Positions 23,365-32,388 of a stretch of 64,000 nt of DNA are shown here, piece by piece. The notes under the pieces are model-generated. The model was not told the DNA's origin. It ran no database searches and saw nothing but the letters and a program-made list of their open reading frames with translations. The first letter of the stretch is position 1, and each line of letters opens with the position of its first letter. A program made the translations under genes and the position numbers. Origin of the DNA: Lactarius indigo (taxonomy: Eukaryota > Basidiomycota > Agaricomycetes > Russulales > Russulaceae); contig JAFKAC010000052.1 of NCBI GenBank assembly GCA_025766275.1, positions 310,001 to 374,000 of the forward strand, in the 5' to 3' direction.

Positions 23365-23888
23365 TGTCACGTTTCGGCTTGGATGGACTGCATGACTCAT
23401 ACCCTTACTGTACCGGTTGCAACTACGGCGGTAAGGTAGATTAGTTGCGGACTTACTTACGGTGATACGACGTGCGATAGGCGATTGTAGCTGATAGCTG
23501 ACTGAGCGGTGCCTGGGTGACTCGATACTAGTACAGGTACTAGTAGTATTAGGGTTTGAGATACTTACGCGACACGTTGGACGCTACCTACTGTGACTCA
23601 TAGCAGCGCTTCTAAGCCTGCTCGTTTGTGTATTTAAACTGGCTTGTGAAGACCAAGATACGCCATCTTGGTCTTCTTGAATCGTCACTTGTTCTTCTCT
23701 TCTCTTCTCTCCATCTCTTCGCCTGATTCCAATCGTAGTCTCAGAATCTTCGACTTGCTGGTGTACCTTCGCGTATTCACTAGAGCAAGGACTTGGACCT
23801 TCGCGTCTTCAAGGGTTGAAACGTCAACAAAGCTAAGTTGTTACCGCCAAGCGAGCTCAAGTCGAGCTAACGTCGTGGCGACGTAACA
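23365..23888 (+). repeat. 5' LTR of element A2
   Basis: TGTCACG to CGTAACA. TATTTAAA at 23631-23638 is followed by an inverted repeat (GAAGACCAAGAT, 5-nt loop, ATCTTGGTCTTC; 23649-23677). The second arm is 34 bp from the TATA box and probably holds the RNA start. Confidence 0.95.
23631..23638 (+). promoter_or_regulatory. TATA box in the A2 5' LTR
   Basis: TATTTAAA, 34 bp before ATCTTGGTCTT (23665-23675), the proposed transcript start. Same spacing in A1. Confidence 0.6.
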
Positions 23889-23890
23889 TT

Positions 23891-23901
23891 AAGACCAAGA
23901 T
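23891..23901 (+). promoter_or_regulatory. self-primer binding site of A2
   Basis: AAGACCAAGAT, two bases after the LTR, is the exact reverse complement of ATCTTGGTCTT at 23665-23675. Pairing stops at 11 bp on both sides. This is the Tf1 mode of self-priming rather than tRNA priming. Confidence 0.7.
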
Positions 23902-23907
23902 CCCACC

Positions 23908-25980
23908 GTGGCCGTAACAACAAGAGACCAGTGGACGAGCTTTCGTCCTTATTCGCTCCAAAGAAGAGGGGAACGTAACGTCCCTACGCGCTTTTTACAA
24001 GCTGCCAGCTGGAGAGAACGACAAGAGGAAACCGGATACTTCGTGGAATTCAACGGACCTAACAGGTTCCGCCCAGTTGAGTTCAATTTCGATCACCTGT
24101 GCTGGGTAGAGGTTGCGTGGAACCCCATAGACTCCCAGTGGGACGCAGTACGACCAGCCGGACCCAGATACCGCTGCGACATCGACGCGCGGGAACTAAA
24201 CACCAGATCAGACTGGGGTCCAATTGACGGACAGTTACGAGAACACTCCACAGGAGAAGTAGTGACCGAAGAAGGAAGCGAACTCAGCCAAGCAGAAAGT
24301 GAAGGACGAGAGCCGAACCAAACAGAGACTAGCGGAGGGGCAATACAAGAACTCCTCCTAGAACGAGCTGAGTCTGCGCATATCACCGAACCAGAGCCTA
24401 TTCACATCCGATCCCCAGCCATCATGGCTACGATAACGCGTGCAATGGAAGAAGTCACAATAGAAGAAGCGCGAATGATACAAGACGAAGCTAGACACAT
24501 TATCATGCCCATCAACCCAGAAACAGGAGTACGTATGACCGCGGACGATGCCGCAATCTTCCGAGCAATAGGATCGGACAGGGGAGACCCCCCGTCGGGT
24601 AGGCGACCAACGATGGAGCTACCCCCAGGAGTAGGAGGACCAGGAGACGATCCGCCTCCGCCTCCGGGAGGAGGCATCCCGTTCGACCTGCGAAGAACCG
24701 AACCACCAAGAGTGCCGCCCCGCGACCCACCAGGAGGTGGAGGCGGTGGAGGAGGTGGAGGAGGCGGAGGTGGCGGTGACGCCGGGGGAGGAGATAGAGG
24801 GCACCCCAGCAAGAAACTAACCGGCGAGCCACCCTCCATTTTTGACGGAGACAGACTTAAAGTCGACCAATTTCTTACGCAGTGGCACGTCTATTGGGGC
24901 ATGAATCTGGACGCCCCCATTATGCGCAACAACTACAGGAGGTGTCTCCTGTTCCTCTCCTATATCAAGGGCGGAGCAGTCAGCAAATGGGTTTTATCCT
25001 TCCTGAACTGGCTCAATCGACAAATACAACGGGGAATCAGCCCCTACACTCGAGGACTGTGGGACGCGGTGGCTGATGGTTTCAGCCAGAGGTTCGAAAA
25101 CACATTGGAACGAGAACAAGCGCAAGCCATATTACGGAAAGGCTTCAAAATGGCAGGAGAGGACATTGACAAGTACGTCAATGATTTTGAACAGTTAGCA
25201 CGGAAGGCTCATTATCACCTCAACGAACCACAAACCATCGACTTGTTCACGTTGGGTCTGCCCAAGGAACTGTTCAAAAACGCGTTCCAATTCGACGAGC
25301 CAGTAACATTCGACGACTGGAAGCGGGCCGTCCTCAAGCGACAAAAGAACTATATTCACCTCAAGGCACGGCTCAACGAATACAAGAACACGACGACCCC
25401 ACCAAAGAAACAAACGGGTAACGCAGGGTGGGCACTTCCGCAAAACCTACCACAAACCAACCCATGGGCCATGGACACCTCCGCCGATCGAGCCAAGGTG
25501 CGACTAGCTGGGTCTGAAGACATCGACTTCAACAAAATGCCACATCATGACTGGCCGACGCCACCTTTCCCCCCACGGGGAGGGCCCGGGGCCAGGGGAC
25601 GAGGGAGAGGCGGGTCTAGAAGGGACTTAAGGAATGTCCTCTGCTATAACTGCCACGCGCCAGGCCACCTCTCACGAAATTGCCCATACCCCCGACAACA
25701 GAGACAATGGCAGAATGCTCCGTCTAGCAGTAGAATGACGGAGACTGCCTGGCCATCGCAATGGCCGGGATCCCCCGGGCCTACGTCTCAATACGAACCG
25801 TCGCTGCCAGGGTATGCGACGCCGGCACCCAGTGCGACGCCCGCGCCACAAATAAAAGCAGCAAAAACGGCGGGAGAACAAGCAAAGGAATGGCTAACAC
25901 AGGTAGCCAACAGTACGGACGAAGTAAAAGACCTCATACTTCAAGACCTGTGGGGAAAGGAGGGTTTTCAGAATGCCTGA
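23908..25980 (+). CDS. gag: Gag polyprotein, family A (copy A2)
   Basis: 690-residue intact frame, closely similar to A1 gag. It has a poly-glycine tract (about residues 270-290), a capsid-type gag domain (about 310-480) and a zinc knuckle CYNCHAPGHLSRNC near residue 580. The frame starts with GTG (23908-23910) in CCACCGTGGCC; the previous in-frame codon series ends in a TAA at 23890-23892 and there is no intervening ATG. The first in-frame ATG is about 170 codons downstream, which would remove a conserved N-terminal region. Confidence 0.9.
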   Translation: MAVTTRDQWTSFRPYSLQRRGERNVPTRFLQAASWRERQEETGYFVEFNGPNRFRPVEFNFDHLCWVEVAWNPIDSQWDAVRPAGPRYRCDIDARELNTRSDWGPIDGQLREHSTGEVVTEEGSELSQAESEGREPNQTETSGGAIQELLLERAESAHITEPEPIHIRSPAIMATITRAMEEVTIEEARMIQDEARHIIMPINPETGVRMTADDAAIFRAIGSDRGDPPSGRRPTMELPPGVGGPGDDPPPPPGGGIPFDLRRTEPPRVPPRDPPGGGGGGGGGGGGGGGDAGGGDRGHPSKKLTGEPPSIFDGDRLKVDQFLTQWHVYWGMNLDAPIMRNNYRRCLLFLSYIKGGAVSKWVLSFLNWLNRQIQRGISPYTRGLWDAVADGFSQRFENTLEREQAQAILRKGFKMAGEDIDKYVNDFEQLARKAHYHLNEPQTIDLFTLGLPKELFKNAFQFDEPVTFDDWKRAVLKRQKNYIHLKARLNEYKNTTTPPKKQTGNAGWALPQNLPQTNPWAMDTSADRAKVRLAGSEDIDFNKMPHHDWPTPPFPPRGGPGARGRGRGGSRRDLRNVLCYNCHAPGHLSRNCPYPRQQRQWQNAPSSSRMTETAWPSQWPGSPGPTSQYEPSLPGYATPAPSATPAPQIKAAKTAGEQAKEWLTQVANSTDEVKDLILQDLWGKEGFQNA

Positions 25981-28900
25981 ACCCATCAGTCTGGGTGAGG
26001 GCTTTACGATGTAATTCTGTAATTGTGACAACGCGCTATCGATCTTTGCGAATCCCAGTGACTGTCCACACGAATTACCAAACAACTGAAACAAACGCAC
26101 TGGTGGACTCCGGAGCCACCGATAATTTCATCCGACCAAGAACGGCGGCCCGGGCCGGAATCCCGATATGGCCCTTAGAAACACCTCGCAAAATATGGAA
26201 CATAGATAATATGGAAAACAAAGCTGGGTTAATCACTCATTATGTTAACCTAGAAGTGAAAACGCACGGCCAGATTAAAAGAATGACCTTTTTGGTCACC
26301 GACCTCGGTAGCGAAGACATGGTACTGGGCTATCCATGGCTAAGCGCCTTCGAACCGACGATTAGCTGGGCGACAGCGACCATGCATCCGGACATGCAAC
26401 CGGTGGTTCTAGCTACTACCGAAGAACTACTCACGACACCCGCAGTGCGGGCCCTAATCGTAGCAGAAAAGGAAGCTATTATCCAAGAGCTAGGAGAAGA
26501 GGAGACCTTCGTAAGAGCCACTACTTCGACAGAGTTGGCAATATCAGCAAAACAACAGCAAGAGGCAGCAGTGCTGCCGCCAGTATACGCGGAGTATAGT
26601 ATGTTGTTCAACGAGCAGGCCTCGCATCGGTTCCCTCCGTCTCGACCCTGGGACCATGCTATTGACTTCAAGCCATCGGCGCCAGCGGCGATCGATTGCA
26701 AGATCTACCCCATGATGCAAAAGGAAGAAGGCGAACTGAAAGAATTCCTCGACGAAAAATTGAAACAGGGATATCTACGCCCTTCTATCTCCCCGTACGC
26801 CTCATCTTTCTTTTTTATCAAAAAGAAGGATGGAAAGCTACGCCCAGTGCAGGACTACCGTGTGATTAATTCGCACACTATTCGCAACCAATATCCGCTG
26901 CCGCTTATTCAAGACCTAATTCTGGACCTCAGCAACGCCCACATCTATACAAAGCTTGACATCCGCTAGGGCTATAACAACGTCCGCATTCGCGACGGCG
27001 ATCAAGAGAAAGCGGCGTTCAAAACCAAATTCGGCCTTTTCGAACCTACAGTCATGTTCTTTGGCCTCACCAACTCCCCCGCAACCTTTCAAGCGATGAT
27101 GAACCACATCTACCGCGATACGATCGCAAAGCACGAACGTCTGGGAACTACGATACGTGTTTACATGGATGATATCGGCATAGCCACTCATTTCAACCAT
27201 GATCTAGCGGCCCATATAGCCACTGTACGTGACGTACTGAGCGTCGCACGCGAACACGATCTCTACTTCAAACTCGAGAAGTGCCTGTTCCACCAACCGC
27301 GGATGGATTACCTGGGGGTAATCCTTGAGAGGGGGGTGACCCGAATGGACCCTGTAAAAGTTCAAGGCATCAAAGACTGGCCTACGCCAACAAAGGTCAA
27401 AGATGTTCGATCGTTTCTGGGCTTCTGCAACTTTTACAGACTTTTCATCTGCGGATTCGCAACTCACGCTAAACCACTCACCAAACTGACTAGGAAAGAT
27501 GAAGAATGGAGATGGACTGACGAAGAAAACAACGCATTCAACACCCTCAAACGCCTCGTAACCGAGGAACCAGTACTGGCGCACCCGGTCCTTCAAGACC
27601 CGTTCGAATTGGAAGTTGACGCTTCCGGATACACGGTGGGGGCCATACTTCTACAACGAAAGTCTGACGGAAAACGACACCCTATAGGCTACTACTCAGC
27701 CACACTCTCAGAGGCAGAGCGAAACTACGACATTTACGACTTGGAGTTGCTCGCAATAGTCAAAGCATTGCGAAACTGGAGACCGCTGCTCGCCGGAGCT
27801 CCGCATAAAATCAAGATTTATTCAGACCATCTCAACCTACAATATTGGAGATCGCCACAGAAAATTAGCAGGCGAGTTGCCAGGGAAGTGCTCGAGCTCT
27901 CTGAGTACGACTTCGAGATTCACCACATCAAAGGGAAGAACAACGGCAGAGCCGACGCACTCTCAAGACGACCCGACTACAATCAAGGAGAAGACGACAA
28001 CAGCGAAGTGGTTGTCCTACCCCCCGAAGTCTTCGTGAGAACTTTCAACGTCGCACGCACCTTCACCGCAAATCCAAATCTGCTCCAACCACGTCACCAA
28101 CAAGACAACGAAGTAATCAAGGTATGGGTAGACCCCCATAACCTCAAAAAGATAGAAGGAGAATGGTATAAAGACGGCAGGTTCGTGATCACCGGACCAG
28201 CCTCGACATATCGGGTACTAATACACGACCATCACGACTTACCGATACACGGCCACCCTGGAGTGGCGAGGACACAGCGAATCCTGGAACGACATTACTG
28301 GTGGCCGCGATTACGAAAGGACGTATATGAGTACGTCCAAGGGTGCGCAGAGTGTCAGCGAAACAAAGTAAACACGAGGCCCATACGAGCGGCGCTACAT
28401 CCCATCACGCCGGTACTGGACGCGGTCCCCTTCCAAACCGTAGCCATGGATTTTATCACCAAACTACCGCCGTCGCAAGGGAACGATAGCATACTGACAG
28501 TCACGGACCACGATTGTAGCAAGGCCTCTATCTTCATCCCCTGTCGAGAAGAGATAACGGCAGAGGAGACCGCAGCCCTGTACGTGGCTCACGTGTTTAA
28601 GCGCTTCGGGTTACCACGCAAGTGCATTAGTGACAGGGATCCACGATTTGCATCAAAATTCACCAGAGAAGTATGCCGAGTCCTAGGCATTCAGCAAAAC
28701 ATATCAACAGCGTACCACCCATGGACCGATGGACAGTCCGAACGCACCAACCAGTGGCTGGAACAGTACCTGCGCTTCTGGGTAAATGAGCGACAAGACA
28801 ACTGGGCTGCTTATCTGCCAATCGCCGAATTCGCTCATAACAATTGGCCACATGAGCACACGAAACAATCTCCGTTTCAGCTCCTAATGGGATATAACCC

Positions 28901-30695
28901 ACAAGCGGACTGGACTGATAAGCCATCTCCCCTTCCGCAGGTCACAAGGCGACTAACACAGCTAAAAGAGGCTAGAGAGGACGCCCAACGCCTCATAAAA
29001 CAAGCTCAAGAAGCGTGGGTGCGCAACAAAGACACGCCCAAGTTCAAGATAGGAGACCTCGTGTGGCTAGAAGGGAAGCACCTTCGAACCAATCAGCCCA
29101 CAGCGAAATTAGCGGCGCGACGCCACGGACCGTTTCGGGTGACACAGGTGATGTCCCCTTACAATTATCGATTGGAACTTCCCACGCAGTGGAGCATCCA
29201 CCCAGTGTTCCACATCGATCTCCTCACGCCATACAAACAAACCCCCCTTCACAGGGAGAATTTCACACGACCGCCGCCCGAATTGATTGATGGAGAGGAA
29301 GAATACGAAGTCGAGGCCATTCTGGACTCTCGGCACTTCGGCAGAGGAAGAAGGCTCCAATACCTCGTCAAGTGGAAGGGGTACCCAGACTCGGAGAACC
29401 AGTGGGTCAACAAAGATGACGTCTTTGCACCGGAAGCGCTCCGCCTCTTTCAGGAAGCTCAAGCACACGGGGCAACGGTTAAGAAGGGGTCGGTCATCAC
29501 CCAGGAAAGTCATCCCCTTTTCCTTCGCTCTGCCATCTCCACTCTCATGCCCACTTCCCCTCTACGACATGTCACCCAAGCGATGCTCCTCGACTCCCTT
29601 GCAGAAGACGCTCGGGCTCTCCTCGCAGAAGACAATGAGACTGAAGTTCCCAACACCCAAATCACCCCGTACACACCTATCGGCCAACCAGAGGGCCGTA
29701 TCACCGCGCAAGAATGGGCAAACGTCCTTGCCCGATTCCCAGACCCCACGCAACAGCCCGACGACGAGTCCGCCGTCGCCCACGTCTTCCGCGACGAACA
29801 TGGGGCGCGCGAGCCCATCGCTGCCATCCCCCCAAGCGACGACCTCGTCGGCGTTCGCGGAGTTTTCCCGCGCAACGACGAGCGTTCAAGCTCTCCTGGA
29901 GTACGAGTTGGACGGCTGGAGGAGGGTAGCGGCGGAGTGGCAGAAGGAACAGCTGGACTCAGCCACGGCCCGACTGAGAGAGATGCGAGAGCGGCGGCAG
30001 CGATGGAGGCTGCTGAGGCTGGCCATGACGACGACGATTACTACCCGGCACGCCACGCCTTCCTTCGAACGAAAGGCGACCCTACTAATCCCCGCATCAC
30101 ACCCTGGCTCGTCAACTCCGACGGGTCCGCCATGTATCGAGGACGTGTGCGTGTACCAGGCGCCGCAGAACACCGTCCCTTCACCGCCGCTGACGACCCC
30201 GCGCACGTTATTGCGCCTGAGGGGTTCCGGGCAAATCGACGACCCCATCACATTCCATACCCCATCACCGGGCCCGACGGAGTAGAGAGGGACGCATCGC
30301 ACGTCCAGATTATCGGAGGGGCGGACCCCCTCATACTCGGGGTGATACCTGGCTCCCCACATCTATACGGTAAGCCCCTTTACGCCGAGCCACACGTCAA
30401 CGCCGCGCTGCGCCCCACGTACCCCCACGAAGATCTCGTCATCTTCGCCGCGGACAAGATTACGGACCGTGCCCTTAATCGCATCAACGACGAGACGCTG
30501 ACGGCGGAAGTCACGCGCTACCGTGCGGCCAGTTTCAAACTGGAGCGACTTCGCGCCCGCGTGGCCCAGCTCCGCGACATGATCGCGTGCGCTCAGAGCG
30601 ACCGACAGGACTCCATCTACTGCCTGGAGCGCGCTACGGCGCTCGAGCGCATTGCCGACGAGCAGCGCGATTGGCCGGCTAGGGACTTTCGGTGA
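25966..30695 (+). pseudogene. pol: Pol polyprotein with chromodomain and C-terminal extension, family A (A2), one TAG
   Basis: In the -1 frame after gag. Protease LVDSGATDNFI (about 26100), RT ending in YMDDIGIATHF (about 27165), RNase H VDASGYTVGAILL, integrase HHCC and DDE core (MDFITKLPPS, SDRDPRFAS, TAYHPWTDGQSERTNQW), chromodomain YLVKWKGYPDSENQW (about 29295-29450). The frame then continues for about 400 residues to 30695. This tail resembles the third ORF of family B (shared LTAEVTRYR / LTAEITRLR region and the preceding block) but lacks its zinc knuckles. A TAG at 26967-26969 replaces the Trp of LDIRWGYNN in RT; apart from this codon the frame is open throughout. Confidence 0.9.
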
Positions 30696-30724
30696 GTCGG
30701 GGCCTCACGCTGAAAGGAGGGTGA

Positions 30725-31248
30725 TGTCACGTTTCGGCTTGGATGGACTGCATGACTCATACCCTTACTGTACCGGTTGCAACTACGGCGGTAAGGTAGA
30801 TTAGTTGCGGACTTACTTACGGTGATACGACGTGCGATAGGCGATTGTAGCTGATAGCTGACTGAGCGGTGCCTGGGTGACTCGATACTAGTACAGGTAC
30901 TAGTAGTATTAGGGTTTGAGATACTTACGCGACACGTTGGACGCTACCTACTGTGACTCATAGCAGCGCTTCTAAGCCTGCTCGTTTGTGTATTTAAACT
31001 GGCTTGTGAAGACCAAGATACGCCATCTTGGTCTTCTTGAATCGTCACTTGTTCTTCTCTTCTCTTCTCTCCATCTCTTCGCCTGATTCCAATCGTAGTC
31101 TCAGAATCTTCGACTTGCTGGTGTACCTTCGCGTATTCACTAGAGCAAGGACTTGGACCTTCGCGTCTTCAAGGGTTGAAACGTCAACAAAGCTAAGTTG
31201 TTACCGCCAAGCGAGCTCAAGTCGAGCTAACGTCGTGGCGACGTAACA
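30725..31248 (+). repeat. 3' LTR of element A2
   Basis: Same length and, by eye, same sequence as 23365-23888. Preceded by the polypurine tract AAAGGAGGG and GTGA. Confidence 0.95.
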
Positions 31249-32219
31249 CGTGGACATATCAGTTAATTCGCTATCATCTATCCCTTCCTCACCGTTGACA
31301 TCCGACTGAGGTACTGGTGTGACTTCAGCGTTACGGCGCCCTTGTGGGTATCTCTTGGCTGCGTTGTTCTTCAAGTAAGCGTACTGTTCAGGTACTTTGA
31401 GATAGCCACGACGGTAAGAATGGGCCCGCTTGTTCTTCAATAGCTGCATGGCAAGCAATTGCGTTGCCCAGTCATTGGCGAACCTCTTCAAGTAGGGCAC
31501 TGCCTTGCGAGCCTGGAATATAAGGTACGTTTAGATATCACTGCTACTAGTACTACTTGGACTCACGGCGTGATACAACCTCGCTTTTTTGCTAGCTGGG
31601 ATCTTGGCCCATGAAACTTCCCAATCTATCCCCACCTCCGCAACCAAGTCCCTTACAAGATGCTAAGCAACGATAAGTTTCCATCCCATTTTCTCGTTTC
31701 GCATATGAACGCACCCTGATTGCATCATACCTAGGCTTGTCGTCTGACAATTCCATTCCCTTTTGGATGCTCATTCCTTTGGGCGGGCGCTCAATCTTGG
31801 GCAGTGAGGCGGCGGCAGCGGCAGACTTCTCAGTAAGCTCTTTGGAAAGAGCTTCCTTCTGCGCCTCAAGTGCCTTGAGTTCTTCTAGCCCCGTTGTGTA
31901 AGTCGCTGTCTTTCTTGTCGTATGCCGTCTCACCTTTAGCTTTTTCAATGCGGGCCTTGACCTCGTTCTCATCTTCCTCGCTGGCAACAGCACCGTTGCT
32001 TCCATCTACAGGGGGGGTATTAGTAGCAGACGCTGGCTTGGCCTGCTGCGAAGACCCCTTCTCTGTAACATGAACTTGGGTGCGTTGACAACCTGGATTC
32101 AACTGTTCGGACTTACTTTGCTTATTCATATTTTTCCTGTTCCTTGTTGTACGTTGCTGGGTGGTATCCTCATCCGTGCTGGGCATGTGTGTAGTATTCG
32201 AGGGGACTGGCTGACTCAA

Positions 32220-32388
32220 GCGGGAACAGGTGCGGATGGGTGCGGTGGTTCGTTTTTTCCTTTTTCCTCCAGTTCAACTTAGCAAAATATTGTCACAGTG
32301 CACGTGCAACAATTCGAAGTCAACTCAATTGATTCTATTTGGGCCGCGTCTCCGTCCACCCCATTCTACAAGTCCGGATCCTGGCAAC
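32220..32388. promoter_or_regulatory. Divergent intergenic region between the two CACTA genes
   Basis: 169 bp between the start codons of the minus-strand second gene and the plus-strand transposase; it should hold both promoters. No clear TATA box is seen. Confidence 0.5.

Larger units (their letters stand above)
23365..31248 (+). mobile_element. Ty3/gypsy chromovirus A2 (family A), complete
   Basis: 7884 bp with two 524-bp LTRs (23365-23888 and 30725-31248) that look identical by eye, so the insertion is recent. Flanking pentamers are CGCGG (23360-23364) and CGTGG (31249-31253), a target duplication with one C/T difference. Internal order: self-primer site, gag, pol with protease, RT, RNase H, integrase, chromodomain and a long C-terminal extension, polypurine tract AAAGGAGGG (30713-30721). 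Pol has one premature TAG. Confidence 0.95.
23150..32219 (-). pseudogene. CACTA second gene (TnpA-like by position), split by element A2
   Basis: Minus-strand gene divergent from the transposase. Exon 1 32219-31934 (Ser/Thr/Gln-rich start), exon 2 31884-31715 (coiled-coil-like, EELKALEAQKEAL, then GMELSDDKPRYDAIR), exon 3 31662-31567 (HLVRDLVAEVGIDWEVSWAK), exon 4 from 31512. Introns are 49, 52 and 54 bp with GT-AG ends and keep the frame. Exon 4 is interrupted at 31249 by A2 and resumes at 23364-23360; dropping A2 and one 5-bp copy restores a continuous frame through GSKSKCAAPATVAAQQ and a Lys/Arg-rich stretch to a TAG at 23150. Predicted length about 340 residues. I do not recognise a named domain; a DNA-binding partner of the transposase is an inference from position. 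Confidence 0.72.

Noticed and set aside
23889..23925. tRNA primer-binding site
   Set aside because: No TGG-starting complement to a tRNA 3' end directly follows the LTR; the 11-nt match to the LTR transcript start explains the site better.
29287..30285. 332-codon plus-strand frame overlapping A2 pol
   Set aside because: Low-complexity shadow of the C-terminal pol extension in another frame; the pol frame is the one related to family B ORF3.
30721..31246. 72-codon frames in the A2 LTRs
   Set aside because: They lie over the LTR leader and have no protein features.
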